DNA of 64,000 bases, from the NCBI RefSeq assembly GCF_001586255.1, contig NZ_CP014544.1, positions 2,077,501-2,141,500 on the forward strand. Direction: 5' to 3'. A program made the position numbers and the translations under genes. The DNA comes from Zhongshania aliphaticivorans. GTDB lineage: Bacteria > Pseudomonadota > Gammaproteobacteria > Pseudomonadales > Spongiibacteraceae. The notes under the pieces were generated by a model. It saw only the letters and a list, made by a program, of their open reading frames with translations, searched no databases and was not told the origin of the DNA. This document shows positions 37,090 through 46,344 of the stretch, one piece after another. Position 1 is the stretch's first letter. Each line of letters opens with the position of its first letter.

Positions 37090-37221
37090 TTAAGACGGCA
37101 TGCCCGCCAACCAGTAAACTGCAGTACCCACAACGATGCTTAAAATAGCAATGGCGGCGCAGGCATCAGCGAAATTGTCGCTGCGTTGCTCTTCGGTTTG
37201 TTCAGAAGTATGATCAGACAT
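37090..37221 (-). CDS. 43-residue small membrane protein
   Basis: A small gene with ATG 37219-37221 and TAA 37090-37092. An AAAGAGG site lies 7 bases before the ATG. The first 17 residues are acidic and polar (SDHTSEQTEEQRSD). One hydrophobic helix then runs at about 22-40 (AAIAILSIVVGTAVYWLAG), ending MPS. It has its own promoter-sized upstream region and a downstream intrinsic terminator. It is likely an inner-membrane single-pass microprotein. No family is recognised with certainty. Confidence 0.75.
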   Translation of the reverse strand: MSDHTSEQTEEQRSDNFADACAAIAILSIVVGTAVYWLAGMPS

Positions 37222-37512
37222 GGAAGCCTCTTTGGTATGGGTAGATTACTGGGGCCGTAGATCGGCGCTAAAATTCAGGGCGCATTGTAGCAAGAATTTC
37301 CGTCATCGTTGAGCTAATTAATACCCTAGATTGTGGCTTATCGACCCCGCGCGTAAGCATTACCCAGAAAATTCGTTAGCGAAAACCCGACTTTATCTTT
37401 AACATTACGCCGCTATAAACTGCAGCTACTAGCTCCATGCGCACTCAATGCACGGAACTCCCTGCCCTACTTAGTATTATTGATCCGCCAAACACTTACG
37501 ACAAAGGTTCCT
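37222..37512. promoter_or_regulatory. Divergent region between 43-residue gene and cysI
   Basis: About 290 bases with no gene. It must hold both promoters. TATAAA near 37414 could serve as a cysI -10, but the -35 is poor. A CysB site could not be assigned by eye. Confidence 0.4.
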
Positions 37513-39156
37513 ATGTACGCTTACGACCAATTTGACCGTCAGCTTGTCAGTCAGCGTGTTGCGCAGTTCCGCGACCAAACTCAGCGCTATCTCGCAGGCA
37601 AAATTAGCGATGAGCAGTTTCTGCCTTTGCGTTTGCAAAATGGCCTCTATATTCAGCGCCTTGCACCTATGCTGCGCATTGCTGTCCCCTACGGCACCCT
37701 GAATGCTGAGCAATTACGCAAATTAGCATCTATTACGCGTAAATATGATAAGGGCTACGCCCATATTAGTACGCGCCAGAATGTGCAGCTGAACTGGCCC
37801 AAGCTAGAAGAAGTGCCCGATATTCTGGAAGAGCTGGCTGAAGTAGAGATGCACGCTGTGCAAACCAGCGGCAACTGTATTCGTAACGTCACCGCCGACC
37901 AGTTCTCTGGCGTAGCGGCTGATGAGGTTGAAGACGCCCGCGCCTATTGCGAAATTATTCGCCAGTGGTCGACCTTTCATCCTGAATTCGCATTTTTACC
38001 CCGTAAATTCAAAATCGCGGTGTGTGGCTCAGAGTCAGACCGCGCGGCGGTAATGGTTCACGATATTGGCCTGCAAATTGTTAAAGATGCCGCTGGCAAC
38101 ACCGCGTTTAAGGTTATTGTGGGTGGCGGCTTGGGCCGTACCCCGGTTATTGGCAGCGTGATTCACGAGGCCCTTGAGCCCAAGCATTTGCTGACTTACC
38201 TTGAGGCGATTTTACGGGTGTATAACCAACTCGGTCGTCGCGACAACAAGTTTAAGGCTCGCATCAAGATTTTGGTCCGCGCCATGGGTGCCGAAGCCTT
38301 TAAAGCCGACGTTGAAAAGGAATGGGCGCATATTAAAGATGGCGCCCTGAGCCTGACCGATGAAGAAATCAGCCGCGCTCAGTCCTTTTTCCAGCCGCCT
38401 GCTTACGAGTCATTGCCACAGCAAGACATGCAGGCTCTGGCATTAGAAAATGCCGACTTTGCTCGCTGGTTGCAGCACAACACCCACGCTCACAAAGTGA
38501 GTGGCTACCGTATTGTGACCTTGGCGCTGAAAACCACCGGCGTCGCGCCTGGCGATGTTACCGCCGAGCAGCTGGAAGTGATCGCCGACTTGGGCGAGCG
38601 CTACGGTTTTGGCGAAATTCGCAGCACCCACCAGCAAAATATTGTACTGCCAGATGTGCGTCAGCAAGATTTGTTGGCCCTATGGAAAGAGCTGGTTGAA
38701 TTAGAGGTCGCGTCTCCCGTGGTCGGCACGTTGAACGACATAATTTGCTGCCCCGGCGGCGATTTCTGCTCGCTGGCTAATGCCAAGTCTATTCCAATTG
38801 CGGAAGCCATTCAGCGCCGCTTTGAGGATCTAGACTATGTTTACGATCTTGGCGAAATAGAGCTGAACATCTCTGGCTGCATGAACGCCTGTGGTCACCA
38901 CCATATTGGCAATATCGGCATTCTCGGTGTAGATAAAAAGGGCCAGGAGTTCTATCAAGTCTCCCTCGGCGGCAGTCAGGGCTTAGACGCCTCAATCGGC
39001 AAGATTCTTGGGCCATCCTTCGCCCAAGATGAGGTGCCTAATGTTATTGAAAAAGTGCTCGAAACCTTTGTTTCACTTCGCCAGCCGGAAGAGCGCTTTT
39101 TAGACACCTTTCGCCGCGTCGGTATTGACCCATTTAAGGAGCGTGCATATGCCTAA
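37513..39156 (+). CDS. cysI: Sulfite/nitrite reductase hemoprotein (CysI type)
   Basis: A 547-residue siroheme and [4Fe-4S] reductase from ATG 37513, which gives the family N-terminus MYAYDQFDRQLV; earlier codons lack homology. Cluster/siroheme cysteines are in CCPGGDFCSLANAK and SGCMNACGHHH in the C-terminal half. HISTRQNVQLNW (about 88-99) is the substrate-side motif. The adjacent DUF934 gene, as in pseudomonads, points to assimilatory sulfite reduction (six electrons, sulfite to sulfide) rather than nitrite. Confidence 0.92.
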   Translation: MYAYDQFDRQLVSQRVAQFRDQTQRYLAGKISDEQFLPLRLQNGLYIQRLAPMLRIAVPYGTLNAEQLRKLASITRKYDKGYAHISTRQNVQLNWPKLEEVPDILEELAEVEMHAVQTSGNCIRNVTADQFSGVAADEVEDARAYCEIIRQWSTFHPEFAFLPRKFKIAVCGSESDRAAVMVHDIGLQIVKDAAGNTAFKVIVGGGLGRTPVIGSVIHEALEPKHLLTYLEAILRVYNQLGRRDNKFKARIKILVRAMGAEAFKADVEKEWAHIKDGALSLTDEEISRAQSFFQPPAYESLPQQDMQALALENADFARWLQHNTHAHKVSGYRIVTLALKTTGVAPGDVTAEQLEVIADLGERYGFGEIRSTHQQNIVLPDVRQQDLLALWKELVELEVASPVVGTLNDIICCPGGDFCSLANAKSIPIAEAIQRRFEDLDYVYDLGEIELNISGCMNACGHHHIGNIGILGVDKKGQEFYQVSLGGSQGLDASIGKILGPSFAQDEVPNVIEKVLETFVSLRQPEERFLDTFRRVGIDPFKERAYA

Positions 39157-39628
39157 GATTATTAAAGACCTCAACGTTGTTGAGGACAGCTGGCAGGTTT
39201 GGCGCGACACCGAAACGCTGCCTGCGACCGGTGGCTACATCGTACCGCTGAGCCTATGGCAAGCGCACAAAGAAGAATTGCTCGCACTAGGCAATATTGC
39301 GGTATTTTTAGCCAGCGATCAGTCGCCCAAGCTGTTGGGGACAGACGTCCAAAGCTTCACTCTAATCGCAGTAGACTTCCCTAAGTTTGCTGATGGTCGC
39401 GGCTTTAGTTATGGTCGAGAATTGCGTGAGCAGCACGGATTTACTGGCGAGTTACGCGCAATTGGCGATTTTATGCGGGATCAGCTCTATTTTCTTAAGC
39501 GTTGTGGCTTTAATAGCTTCGCGTTACAAAGCGACGACCTCGACGAAGCTTTGGCCAGTTTTAATGATTTTAGTGACGCCTATCAGCCGTCGATAGATCA
39601 AGCCTTGCCGATTTTTCGTCGCCGCTAA
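39149..39628 (+). CDS. DUF934 protein, sulfite-reduction partner
   Basis: A 159-residue protein from ATG 39149, overlapping the end of cysI by 8 bp, so translation is coupled. The core FADGRGFSYGRELREQHGFTG (described only partly: DGRGFSYGRELR) and RDQLYFLKRCGFNSF match DUF934. The family is annotated as probably involved in sulfite reduction because of this constant pairing; biochemistry is unknown to me. Confidence 0.9.
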   Translation: MPKIIKDLNVVEDSWQVWRDTETLPATGGYIVPLSLWQAHKEELLALGNIAVFLASDQSPKLLGTDVQSFTLIAVDFPKFADGRGFSYGRELREQHGFTGELRAIGDFMRDQLYFLKRCGFNSFALQSDDLDEALASFNDFSDAYQPSIDQALPIFRRR

Positions 39629-39647
39629 GGCTACGCGAGAACCATAC

Positions 39648-39675
39648 AATGCCGCCACTTTGGCGGCATTTTGCT
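39648..39675 (+). terminator. Rho-independent terminator after cysI-DUF934
   Basis: Perfect 9-bp stem AATGCCGCC / GGCGGCATT (39648-39656 with 39662-39670) with 5-base loop, then TTTGCTTTATT, 20 bases after the stop. Confidence 0.75.
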
Positions 39676-39781
39676 TTATTGGGTGCGGCCTTATCGGTAT
39701 CGATTAGCCCAGCACTATTGTCTCGTTACGCGAGCTTATGTGATTATGAAGCTTCACCCGCCCCGCCAAGAGGTTTAAGCC

Positions 39782-40948
39782 GTGGAAGCGAGTTTAACGT
39801 CGTCATTTTTTTTGATTTTCAGTGGTGCAGCGGTATTAGCCTCGATTGCCCTCTTCACCCGCCAGCCGCTATTAATAGCCTATATCGCCCTTGGCGCTAT
39901 TATTGGCCCCCACGGTAGCGCGTGGGTCACGGACGTTAAGCTGCTTGCCGAGATCGCCGAATTCGGCATTATCTTTTTGCTATTTCTGCTGGGCTTAGAC
40001 ATGCAGCCCAAAGCGCTGCTAGCTACCCTTAAAAAGGCCACCGTGGTCGCCCTCCTCAGCTCATTGGCCTTTGCCCTCATTGGTTATGCCCTCGCCGCGA
40101 GCTTTGGCTTCAATACCACCGAATCATTAGTTATTGGCGCCGCCATGATGTTTTCGAGCACCATCATTGGCATTAAGCTGCTGCCAACGACCGCCCTGCA
40201 TCACCGTCATACCGGCGAGCTCATGGTCGGCTTGCTACTGCTACAGGATTTAATCGCAATTTTTGTGCTCATGATATTGCTCAGTATGAGTCTGGGGGAG
40301 TTCTCTGGAGCAAGTCTGTTTAAAGCACTTATCGCCTTACCCGCCTTAATTGCCTTTGCTTTTTTAGCTGTGCGCTTCGTTTTATTACCGCTGATAAGTC
40401 GCTTCGACCGCTTTCATGAATATATATTTCTGCTGGCTATTGGCTGGTGTCTTGGTATGACTGAGGCCGCGCACGCCTTAGGCTTATCTGCTGAAATTGG
40501 TGCATTTTTGGGCGGTATTAGCCTAGCGACTAGCCCGATCTCGCAGTACATCGCGATTAATTTAAAGCCCTTGCGAGATTTTTTCCTGATTCTGTTTTTC
40601 TTTTCACTGGGGGCGCGTTTCGACTTGGGTTTACTCAGCGAAATTATCGTACCGGCGTCGATTCTTGCCGGCCTGGTGCTGGTACTCAAACCCGTTATTT
40701 TCCGCTATTTAATACACGGCATGAGTGAGACCAAGAAACTCGCGTGGGACTTAGGCTTCAGGATGGGGCAAATCAGTGAGTTTTCTTTACTTATTGCCTA
40801 CGTCGCCACAGAAATGGCTCTAATCGGCCGTGAAGCGTCGCATTTGATTCAGGCTACCGCCATTATTAGTTTTGTGGTGTCGTCTTATATCGTGGTTTTA
40901 AACTACCCTACGCCTATTGGTATTTCCGACAAATTGCGACGAGACTAG
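39782..40948 (+). CDS. Kef-type cation/proton antiporter (CPA2 family)
   Basis: A 388-residue integral membrane protein starting at GTG 39782, with an AGAGG site 8 bases upstream. About 12 hydrophobic helices fit the Na_H_Exchanger domain. The block FGIIFLLFLLGLDM (about 61-74) and the conserved LLQDLIAI motif (about 154-161) with the transport aspartate match KefB/KefC-like proteins. The TrkA-N regulatory domain of full-length KefB is absent. The ion is probably K+ or Na+, not decidable here. Confidence 0.88.
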   Translation: MEASLTSSFFLIFSGAAVLASIALFTRQPLLIAYIALGAIIGPHGSAWVTDVKLLAEIAEFGIIFLLFLLGLDMQPKALLATLKKATVVALLSSLAFALIGYALAASFGFNTTESLVIGAAMMFSSTIIGIKLLPTTALHHRHTGELMVGLLLLQDLIAIFVLMILLSMSLGEFSGASLFKALIALPALIAFAFLAVRFVLLPLISRFDRFHEYIFLLAIGWCLGMTEAAHALGLSAEIGAFLGGISLATSPISQYIAINLKPLRDFFLILFFFSLGARFDLGLLSEIIVPASILAGLVLVLKPVIFRYLIHGMSETKKLAWDLGFRMGQISEFSLLIAYVATEMALIGREASHLIQATAIISFVVSSYIVVLNYPTPIGISDKLRRD

Positions 40949-40970
40949 CCCGTCGCCCTTTGCTCGCTGG

Positions 40971-41540
40971 CTACTGAAAAGTCACTGAAAAGCTAACCGG
41001 CACAGCCAAGCCAATATTGTTCAAGCCCGCCAAGCTGCGCAGCTTGGCAACACCAGCAACTAAGCCAAAGCGCTGAGTATCTACAAAGCTAGGGGCAAGC
41101 GTCACGACATGTAATGCACCGTCGGCCCGCTTAGTGACAATAACATCAAAGCTCAGCGGTGAATTTGTACCGTGCATGACGAGCGCGCCCGTGAGTTTCA
41201 TCGTCTTTTGCTCGCCAACAGACATGGTCACCAGCTCAGGCATATCCACCAGTGCGGTATACGTCGCTGCGGGGAATTTATCCGTCTCAAATAGGTATTT
41301 ACGCATTCTTTCATTGCGGATATCGATTCCGCTGGCAATGCTATTCAGGCCTACGACGATTTCAGCCTCACCCGTTTTATCATCAATGCTGCCGGTGAGG
41401 CTGGAGAAACTCATCGTTTCCGCTATCGCGTCATTTTTAATACTCACAAAACTCAAGCTTGAGCTATCTGCTTTCAACTCCATAGCATTTACGGCGCCAA
41501 GCTGCAGCAAAAGCATTGCCGCACATAACAATTGTTTCAT
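40971..41540 (-). CDS. YceI-family periplasmic protein
   Basis: A 189-residue protein from ATG 41540 with an export signal ending AVNA (about 1-19); upstream starts at 41567 and 41543 are possible. The mature part has the lipocalin-like YceI fold, ending FSVTF, with DVIVTKRADG and FGLVAGVAKLRSLAGLNNIGL-type segments. YceI proteins bind isoprenoid lipids such as octaprenyl compounds in other bacteria (known for a few members). Ligand here unknown. It converges with the Kef-type gene. Confidence 0.85.
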   Translation of the reverse strand: MKQLLCAAMLLLQLGAVNAMELKADSSSLSFVSIKNDAIAETMSFSSLTGSIDDKTGEAEIVVGLNSIASGIDIRNERMRKYLFETDKFPAATYTALVDMPELVTMSVGEQKTMKLTGALVMHGTNSPLSFDVIVTKRADGALHVVTLAPSFVDTQRFGLVAGVAKLRSLAGLNNIGLAVPVSFSVTFQ

Positions 41541-41659
41541 CATCCATTCCTCATTAAATCCAATCACCGATGGCCCGCAGGCCTCGAGTAAGCTTTACAT
41601 TTTGCTTTCAAAGAGACAAGGATTAGGGCGAGATTTGAGGACACAGGCTTAATTTAGAT

Positions 41660-41691
41660 AAAAAAAAAGCCCGGTAAAAACCGGGCTTTTT
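41660..41691. terminator. Bidirectional terminator downstream of etfA
   Basis: Perfect 10-bp stem AAAAGCCCGG / CCGGGCTTTT (41665-41674 with 41681-41690), loop TAAAAA, flanked by A- and T-runs. It ends the minus-strand etfBA transcript 17 bases after the etfA stop. Confidence 0.88.
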
Positions 41692-41707
41692 AAAGCTCTA
41701 CTTCTGC

Positions 41708-42637
41708 TTATAGCGCAGAATCCAGCTCAGGTACGGCATTAAACAAGTCGGCAACCAGACCGTAGTCAGCAACTTGGAAGATGGGGGCATCTTCGTCTTT
41801 GTTGATAGCAACAATGACTTTAGAGTCTTTCATACCAGCCAAATGCTGGATAGCGCCAGAAATACCGATAGCAATGTACAGGTCTGGAGCAACGATCTTA
41901 CCCGTTTGACCAACCTGCATATCGTTAGGTACGAAACCGGCATCTACTGCAGCGCGCGAAGCACCAACAGCAGCGCCTAGCTTGTCAGCAAGTGAGTACA
42001 GCATGGCAAAGTTGTCGCCATTCTGCATGCCGCGGCCACCAGAGACAACAATACTTGCGGCTGTCAAATCTGGACGGTCACTCTTCGCAACTTCTTCCCG
42101 AACATAGCTAGAAGTACCGGCATCGTGTGCGCTGGCAACAGCTTCGACAGCAGCACTGCCGCCTTCGGCAGAAACGGCGTCAAACGCAGTGGTACGCACG
42201 GTGATAACCTTAATGGAATCAGACGATTGCACGGTAGCAATAACGTTACCTGCGTAGATTGGGCGCTTAAAAGTATCGGCGCTTTCTACAGAGATAATTT
42301 CAGAGATCTGTGCAACATCAAGCAAAGCTGCTGCGCGTGGCAGTGTGTTTTTACCAGAAGTTGAAGCAGGTGCCAGAATGTGGCTGAAGTCTTTACCAAG
42401 CTCAGCAACCAACAAGCTAACGTTTTCAGCCAACTGATGACCGTAAGCAGCGTTGTCGGCAACGAGTACTTTGCTAACGCCTTCAATTTTTGCTGCGGCT
42501 TCTGCGGCTGCGCCACAGGCTTCACCTGCAACGAGGACCACAATGTCGCCACCAATTGCTTTAGCAGCAGCAACAGTATTTAGCGTAGCGCCCTTAATGG
42601 AGGCGTTATCGTGTTCTGCAAGAATTAAAATACTCAT
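41708..42637 (-). CDS. etfA: Electron transfer flavoprotein alpha subunit
   Basis: A 309-residue FAD-binding subunit. The C-terminal FAD domain shows [53 protein letters not shown] (in parts) and [21 protein letters not shown] collects electrons from acyl-CoA and related dehydrogenases. The start codon overlaps the etfB stop. The ETF-quinone oxidoreductase gene lies divergently upstream of etfB. Confidence 0.97.
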   Translation of the reverse strand: MSILILAEHDNASIKGATLNTVAAAKAIGGDIVVLVAGEACGAAAEAAAKIEGVSKVLVADNAAYGHQLAENVSLLVAELGKDFSHILAPASTSGKNTLPRAAALLDVAQISEIISVESADTFKRPIYAGNVIATVQSSDSIKVITVRTTAFDAVSAEGGSAAVEAVASAHDAGTSSYVREEVAKSDRPDLTAASIVVSGGRGMQNGDNFAMLYSLADKLGAAVGASRAAVDAGFVPNDMQVGQTGKIVAPDLYIAIGISGAIQHLAGMKDSKVIVAINKDEDAPIFQVADYGLVADLFNAVPELDSAL

Positions 42638-43386
42638 CAGATTACCTTCGCCTCGTTTTTCAGTTTCTCAACAAGTTCAGCGACATCCGCAACCTTAATA
42701 CCGGCTTTACGCTCAGCAGGCGGCTCTACCTTCAAAGTAGTGACGCGAGGAGTAACCTCTACGCCCAGCTCTTCGGGAGTCATCACATCCATTGGCTTTT
42801 TCTTGGCCTTCATGATGTTTGGCAGTGAAGCGTAGCGAGGCTCATTCAGGCGTAAATCGGTGGTGATTACCGCTGGCAGTGACAGTTTAACGACCTGTGA
42901 GCCGCTATCAACTTCACGGGTTACCGTAACGCTGTCGCCTTCAACCACAACTTCAGAGGCAAAGGTGCCCTGTGACATGCCGGTTAAGGCAGCCAGCATC
43001 TGACCAGTTTGGTTGTTGTCGCCGTCAATAGCCTGCTTACCAAGAATAACCATTTGTGGCTGTTCTTTATCGCAAACGGCTTTCAGCAGCTTGGCAATTG
43101 CCAGGGGCTGAACTTCTACGTCAGTTTCTACCAGAATACCGCGATCAGCACCCAGTGCTAGAGCGGTACGAATTTGCTCCTGACTGACTTTTGCGCCGAT
43201 AGACACAGCAACAATCTCGGTCACTACGCCTTTTTCTTTTAGGCGAACAGCTTCTTCAATTGCAATTTCACAAAATGGATTTATGGCCATTTTGACATTA
43301 TTCAGATCAACGCCGGTGCCGTCCGATTTCGGACGCACTTTTACGTTGTAGTCAACTACTCGTTTGACAGCAACCAGAACCTTCAT
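42637..43386 (-). CDS. etfB: Electron transfer flavoprotein beta subunit
   Basis: A 249-residue subunit with the N-terminal [18 protein letters not shown] and the conserved [18 protein letters not shown] block. The ETF beta signature follows near [20 protein letters not shown]. It binds AMP and contacts the dehydrogenases. It is the first gene of the etfBA operon. Confidence 0.97.
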   Translation of the reverse strand: MKVLVAVKRVVDYNVKVRPKSDGTGVDLNNVKMAINPFCEIAIEEAVRLKEKGVVTEIVAVSIGAKVSQEQIRTALALGADRGILVETDVEVQPLAIAKLLKAVCDKEQPQMVILGKQAIDGDNNQTGQMLAALTGMSQGTFASEVVVEGDSVTVTREVDSGSQVVKLSLPAVITTDLRLNEPRYASLPNIMKAKKKPMDVMTPEELGVEVTPRVTTLKVEPPAERKAGIKVADVAELVEKLKNEAKVI

Positions 43387-43771
43387 GGATTCCCCAGTAC
43401 TCGCGTAAATGGAATGAAATGGCGATTGTCCCTACGCAGCGAACCTGCATTCAGATTCAAGCAGACAATGCCTCGGTAAAAAGCGCGGTTATATTGACGC
43501 TTATACGCCCCAAGGTCAATAAAAGTACGGTATTCACACGACGTATATTCTCTATAAGCCAGTTGCACCTCATGGCAAGGAAAATAATTAAGTCATTGTA
43601 ATTAAATGGCTTTTCTGAGTGAAGCGATTTTCATTTAGCATAAAACTTTTATAATTAAACTACGCTTAAAGTAGCGTTTTAAAGCCCGTGGTTTTATAAT
43701 TTGCTGTTTTAATTAGCCACAAACCGCCCTATAAAAGGGCAATGCTACTTAGCATACATAGGAGAACGTCT
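43387..43771. promoter_or_regulatory. Divergent promoter region between etfBA and ETF-quinone oxidoreductase
   Basis: 385 bases, AT-rich in the right half, without a gene. Short hairpins are seen: ACGCT/AGCGT near 43662-43678 and GCCC/GGGC near 43726-43740. An AGGAGA ribosome site precedes GTG 43772. A FadR- or PsrA-like operator could not be identified by eye. Confidence 0.5.
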
Positions 43772-45427
43772 GTGGAACGCGAATCAATGGAATTTGATGT
43801 CCTAATCGTTGGGGCTGGCCCCGCCGGATTAGCGGCAGCATGTAAAATCCGTCAATTAAGCGAAAGCACTGGCAAAGACATCAGTGTCTGTGTTGTTGAA
43901 AAAGGCTCTGAGGTTGGTGCCCACATTCTCTCTGGTGCAGTTTTTGAGCCCAGCGCGTTAAACGAGCTGTTTCCAGATTGGAAAGAAAAAGGCGCTCCGC
44001 TAAACACCCCGGTCACTGGCGATGACATTTACTATATGACCAGCGCTGAAAAGGCCATTAAGGTACCTGGCTTTGCCGTACCGAAAACCATGCACAACGA
44101 AGGTAATTACATCATTAGCCTCGGTAATTTGTGCCGCTGGATGGCCGAACAGGCAGAAGGCATGGGTGCTGAAATCTACCCCGGTTTCGCCGCGTCAGAC
44201 GTACTTTTCCATGAAGACGGTAGCGTAAAAGGCGTTGTAACAGGCGATATGGGTATCGCCGCTGATGGCAGCGAGAAAGACAGCTACATGCCCGGCATGG
44301 AGCTACATGCCAAATACACCTTATTTGCCGAAGGCTGCCGTGGCCATTTAGGCAAACGTCTGATGGAGAAGTTTGACCTTAACGCAGGCAAGGATCCTCA
44401 GCACTACGGCTTAGGTATTAAAGAGCTGTGGAAAATCGACCCCGCCAAGCACGAAGAAGGCAAGGTTATGCACGCTGCGGGCTGGCCCCTGGCTGAAAAT
44501 GGCGCCGCTGGTGGCAGCTTCCTCTATCATATTGAAGACAATCAAGTGTCGATTGGTCTGATTACCGATCTTTGCTACGACAACCCTTATTTATCGCCCT
44601 TTGAAGAATTTCAGCGCTTTAAAAAGCACCCTACCGTTATGCAATATCTGGAAGGCGGCGAGCGTATCTCATACGGCGCCCGCGCCATCGCCAAGGGTGG
44701 CTTGCAGTCACTTCCTAAAATGACCTTCCCAGGCGGCTTATTGATTGGTTGTGACGCCGGCACTCTGAACTTCGCCAAGATCAAGGGCAGTCACACCGCC
44801 ATGAAATCGGGCATGATCGCTGCTGAAGTGGTTCATAAAGCCATCACTGAAAACGAGGCAACCGGTCAAGAGCTAGGCGAATACACTACCGCCTTTGAAA
44901 ATTCCTCGGTTTATAAAGAATTACACGAACAACGCAACTTCGGCCCAGCTCAGCACAAATGGGGCAATTTCTTTGGCTCGGCTTACGCCTTTGTCGACCT
45001 TAACCTGTTCAACGGCAAACTGCCTTGGACCTTAGGTGATGATCACCCCGATCACGCTGAGATGAAACCGGCGGCAGAGTGTAAAAAGATCACTTATCCT
45101 AAGCCGGATAATAAGATCACCTTCGACCGCTTAACCTCGGTATTTTTATCCAATACCAACCACGAGGAAGATCAGCCCTGTCACCTGACATTAAAGGATC
45201 CTGAACTACCTATTCGCGACAACCTCCCGAAATATGCAGAGCCAGCGCAGCGCTACTGCCCTGCCGGTGTATATGAAGTTGTTGAGGATGCCGAAGGCAC
45301 ACCCAAGTTCCAGATCAATGGCCAGAACTGCGTGCACTGCAAAACCTGCGACATTAAAGATCCGGCGCAAAATATTATTTGGGTAACACCAGAAGGCCTC
45401 GGCGGCCCCAACTACCCAAATATGTGA
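43772..45427 (+). CDS. Electron transfer flavoprotein-ubiquinone oxidoreductase
   Basis: A 551-residue membrane-associated flavoprotein starting at GTG 43772, supported by AGGAGA 8 bases upstream; ATG 43787 is the alternative. The N-terminal FAD fold is DVLIVGAGPAGLAAA. The C-terminal [4Fe-4S] cluster cysteines are in YCPAGVYEV and NCVHCKTCDIKDP. It passes electrons from ETF to ubiquinone, linking fatty acid and amino acid oxidation to respiration. Divergent from etfBA. Confidence 0.97.
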   Translation: MERESMEFDVLIVGAGPAGLAAACKIRQLSESTGKDISVCVVEKGSEVGAHILSGAVFEPSALNELFPDWKEKGAPLNTPVTGDDIYYMTSAEKAIKVPGFAVPKTMHNEGNYIISLGNLCRWMAEQAEGMGAEIYPGFAASDVLFHEDGSVKGVVTGDMGIAADGSEKDSYMPGMELHAKYTLFAEGCRGHLGKRLMEKFDLNAGKDPQHYGLGIKELWKIDPAKHEEGKVMHAAGWPLAENGAAGGSFLYHIEDNQVSIGLITDLCYDNPYLSPFEEFQRFKKHPTVMQYLEGGERISYGARAIAKGGLQSLPKMTFPGGLLIGCDAGTLNFAKIKGSHTAMKSGMIAAEVVHKAITENEATGQELGEYTTAFENSSVYKELHEQRNFGPAQHKWGNFFGSAYAFVDLNLFNGKLPWTLGDDHPDHAEMKPAAECKKITYPKPDNKITFDRLTSVFLSNTNHEEDQPCHLTLKDPELPIRDNLPKYAEPAQRYCPAGVYEVVEDAEGTPKFQINGQNCVHCKTCDIKDPAQNIIWVTPEGLGGPNYPNM

Positions 45428-45440
45428 GTGCGTAAAACGT

Positions 45441-45469
45441 AAAAAGGGCAGCTCAGGCTGCCCTTTTTT
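45441..45469. terminator. Bidirectional terminator between ETF-QO and SDR genes
   Basis: Perfect 12-bp stem AAAAAGGGCAGC / GCTGCCCTTTTT (45441-45452 with 45457-45468), 4-base loop TCAG. It can end both convergent transcripts. Confidence 0.93.
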
Positions 45470-45487
45470 ATGCGCTTTATTATTCGA

Positions 45488-46264
45488 TTACGCCAATAAA
45501 ACACTGTGGCCATAATCAACCGGCAACACTACCCCGTTAATAAAGCTTGAGGCCTGACTGCTAAGCAGTAACAGCGCGCCTTCTAGCTCTTTAACATCGC
45601 CAATACGCTTAGATGGCAGCCGCGCGACTTCGGCTTGACCCTGTTCAGTTTCAAAATACCAATCCACCATTTCAGTCATGAAATAGCCCGGCGCAATGGC
45701 ATTGCAGCGAATTTTAGTGTCGAATAAATCCGCAGCTATCTGCTTGGTTAATTGATTCAAAGCCGCTTTAACACTGCCATAGCAAGGTACGTTTTTAAGG
45801 GTTTGCATTCCAGTGACCGAGGTAACATTAATAATACTCCCCGCCTTATCGAGTGCAATTAAGCGCTTAGAGAATTCCCGCGCCATACGCATCGTGCCAG
45901 TCAGGTTCACATTAAGCAGATTTATCCACTCTTCATCATCAATATCAGGAAAGGGTTTAAACTGAATTTGACCCGCGTTATTGACCAAAATGTCGACTGT
46001 GCCGAATACTTCTTCAGCACAATTAAACACATTCGTTACGCTCTCAGTGTCGCCAATATCCAGGGCGAGTGCTGCGGCCGTGCCTCCGGCGGCATTAATA
46101 TCATCGGCAACTTGCTGCACCTTATCTAAGCGCCGCGCCGCACAAATCACCTTGGCACCCGACTTAGCCAGCGCGTGCGCAAACGCGACGCCCATGCCAC
46201 TGCCGGACCCAGTGACCAGCGCGACCTTACCTTGGTTTGAAAACATATTTTCGATGTAAGACAT
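45488..46264 (-). CDS. Short-chain dehydrogenase/reductase
   Basis: A 258-residue classical SDR. The cofactor loop is TGSGSGMGVAFA (about 18-29), the NNAG motif is present (ILVNNAGQ), and the active site has Ser in NVTSVTG and Tyr-xxx-Lys in CYGSVKAA. An arginine after the second strand (AARRLDK) suggests NADP preference. The substrate is unknown. It may belong to the accessory locus that includes the sulfotransferases. Confidence 0.9.
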   Translation of the reverse strand: MSYIENMFSNQGKVALVTGSGSGMGVAFAHALAKSGAKVICAARRLDKVQQVADDINAAGGTAAALALDIGDTESVTNVFNCAEEVFGTVDILVNNAGQIQFKPFPDIDDEEWINLLNVNLTGTMRMAREFSKRLIALDKAGSIINVTSVTGMQTLKNVPCYGSVKAALNQLTKQIAADLFDTKIRCNAIAPGYFMTEMVDWYFETEQGQAEVARLPSKRIGDVKELEGALLLLSSQASSFINGVVLPVDYGHSVLLA

Positions 46265-46344
46265 AGTATTTTCCTTTATTCATTATTTTCTGAAAATAAA
46301 TGCGCCACGACATCGCCGTGACACTTCGCTACCAAAATATCAAT

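Noticed and set aside
39649-39918. 89-codon frame before the Kef-type gene
   Set aside because: It lies over the terminator and in another frame of the antiporter gene. The antiporter start at 39782 has a good ribosome site.
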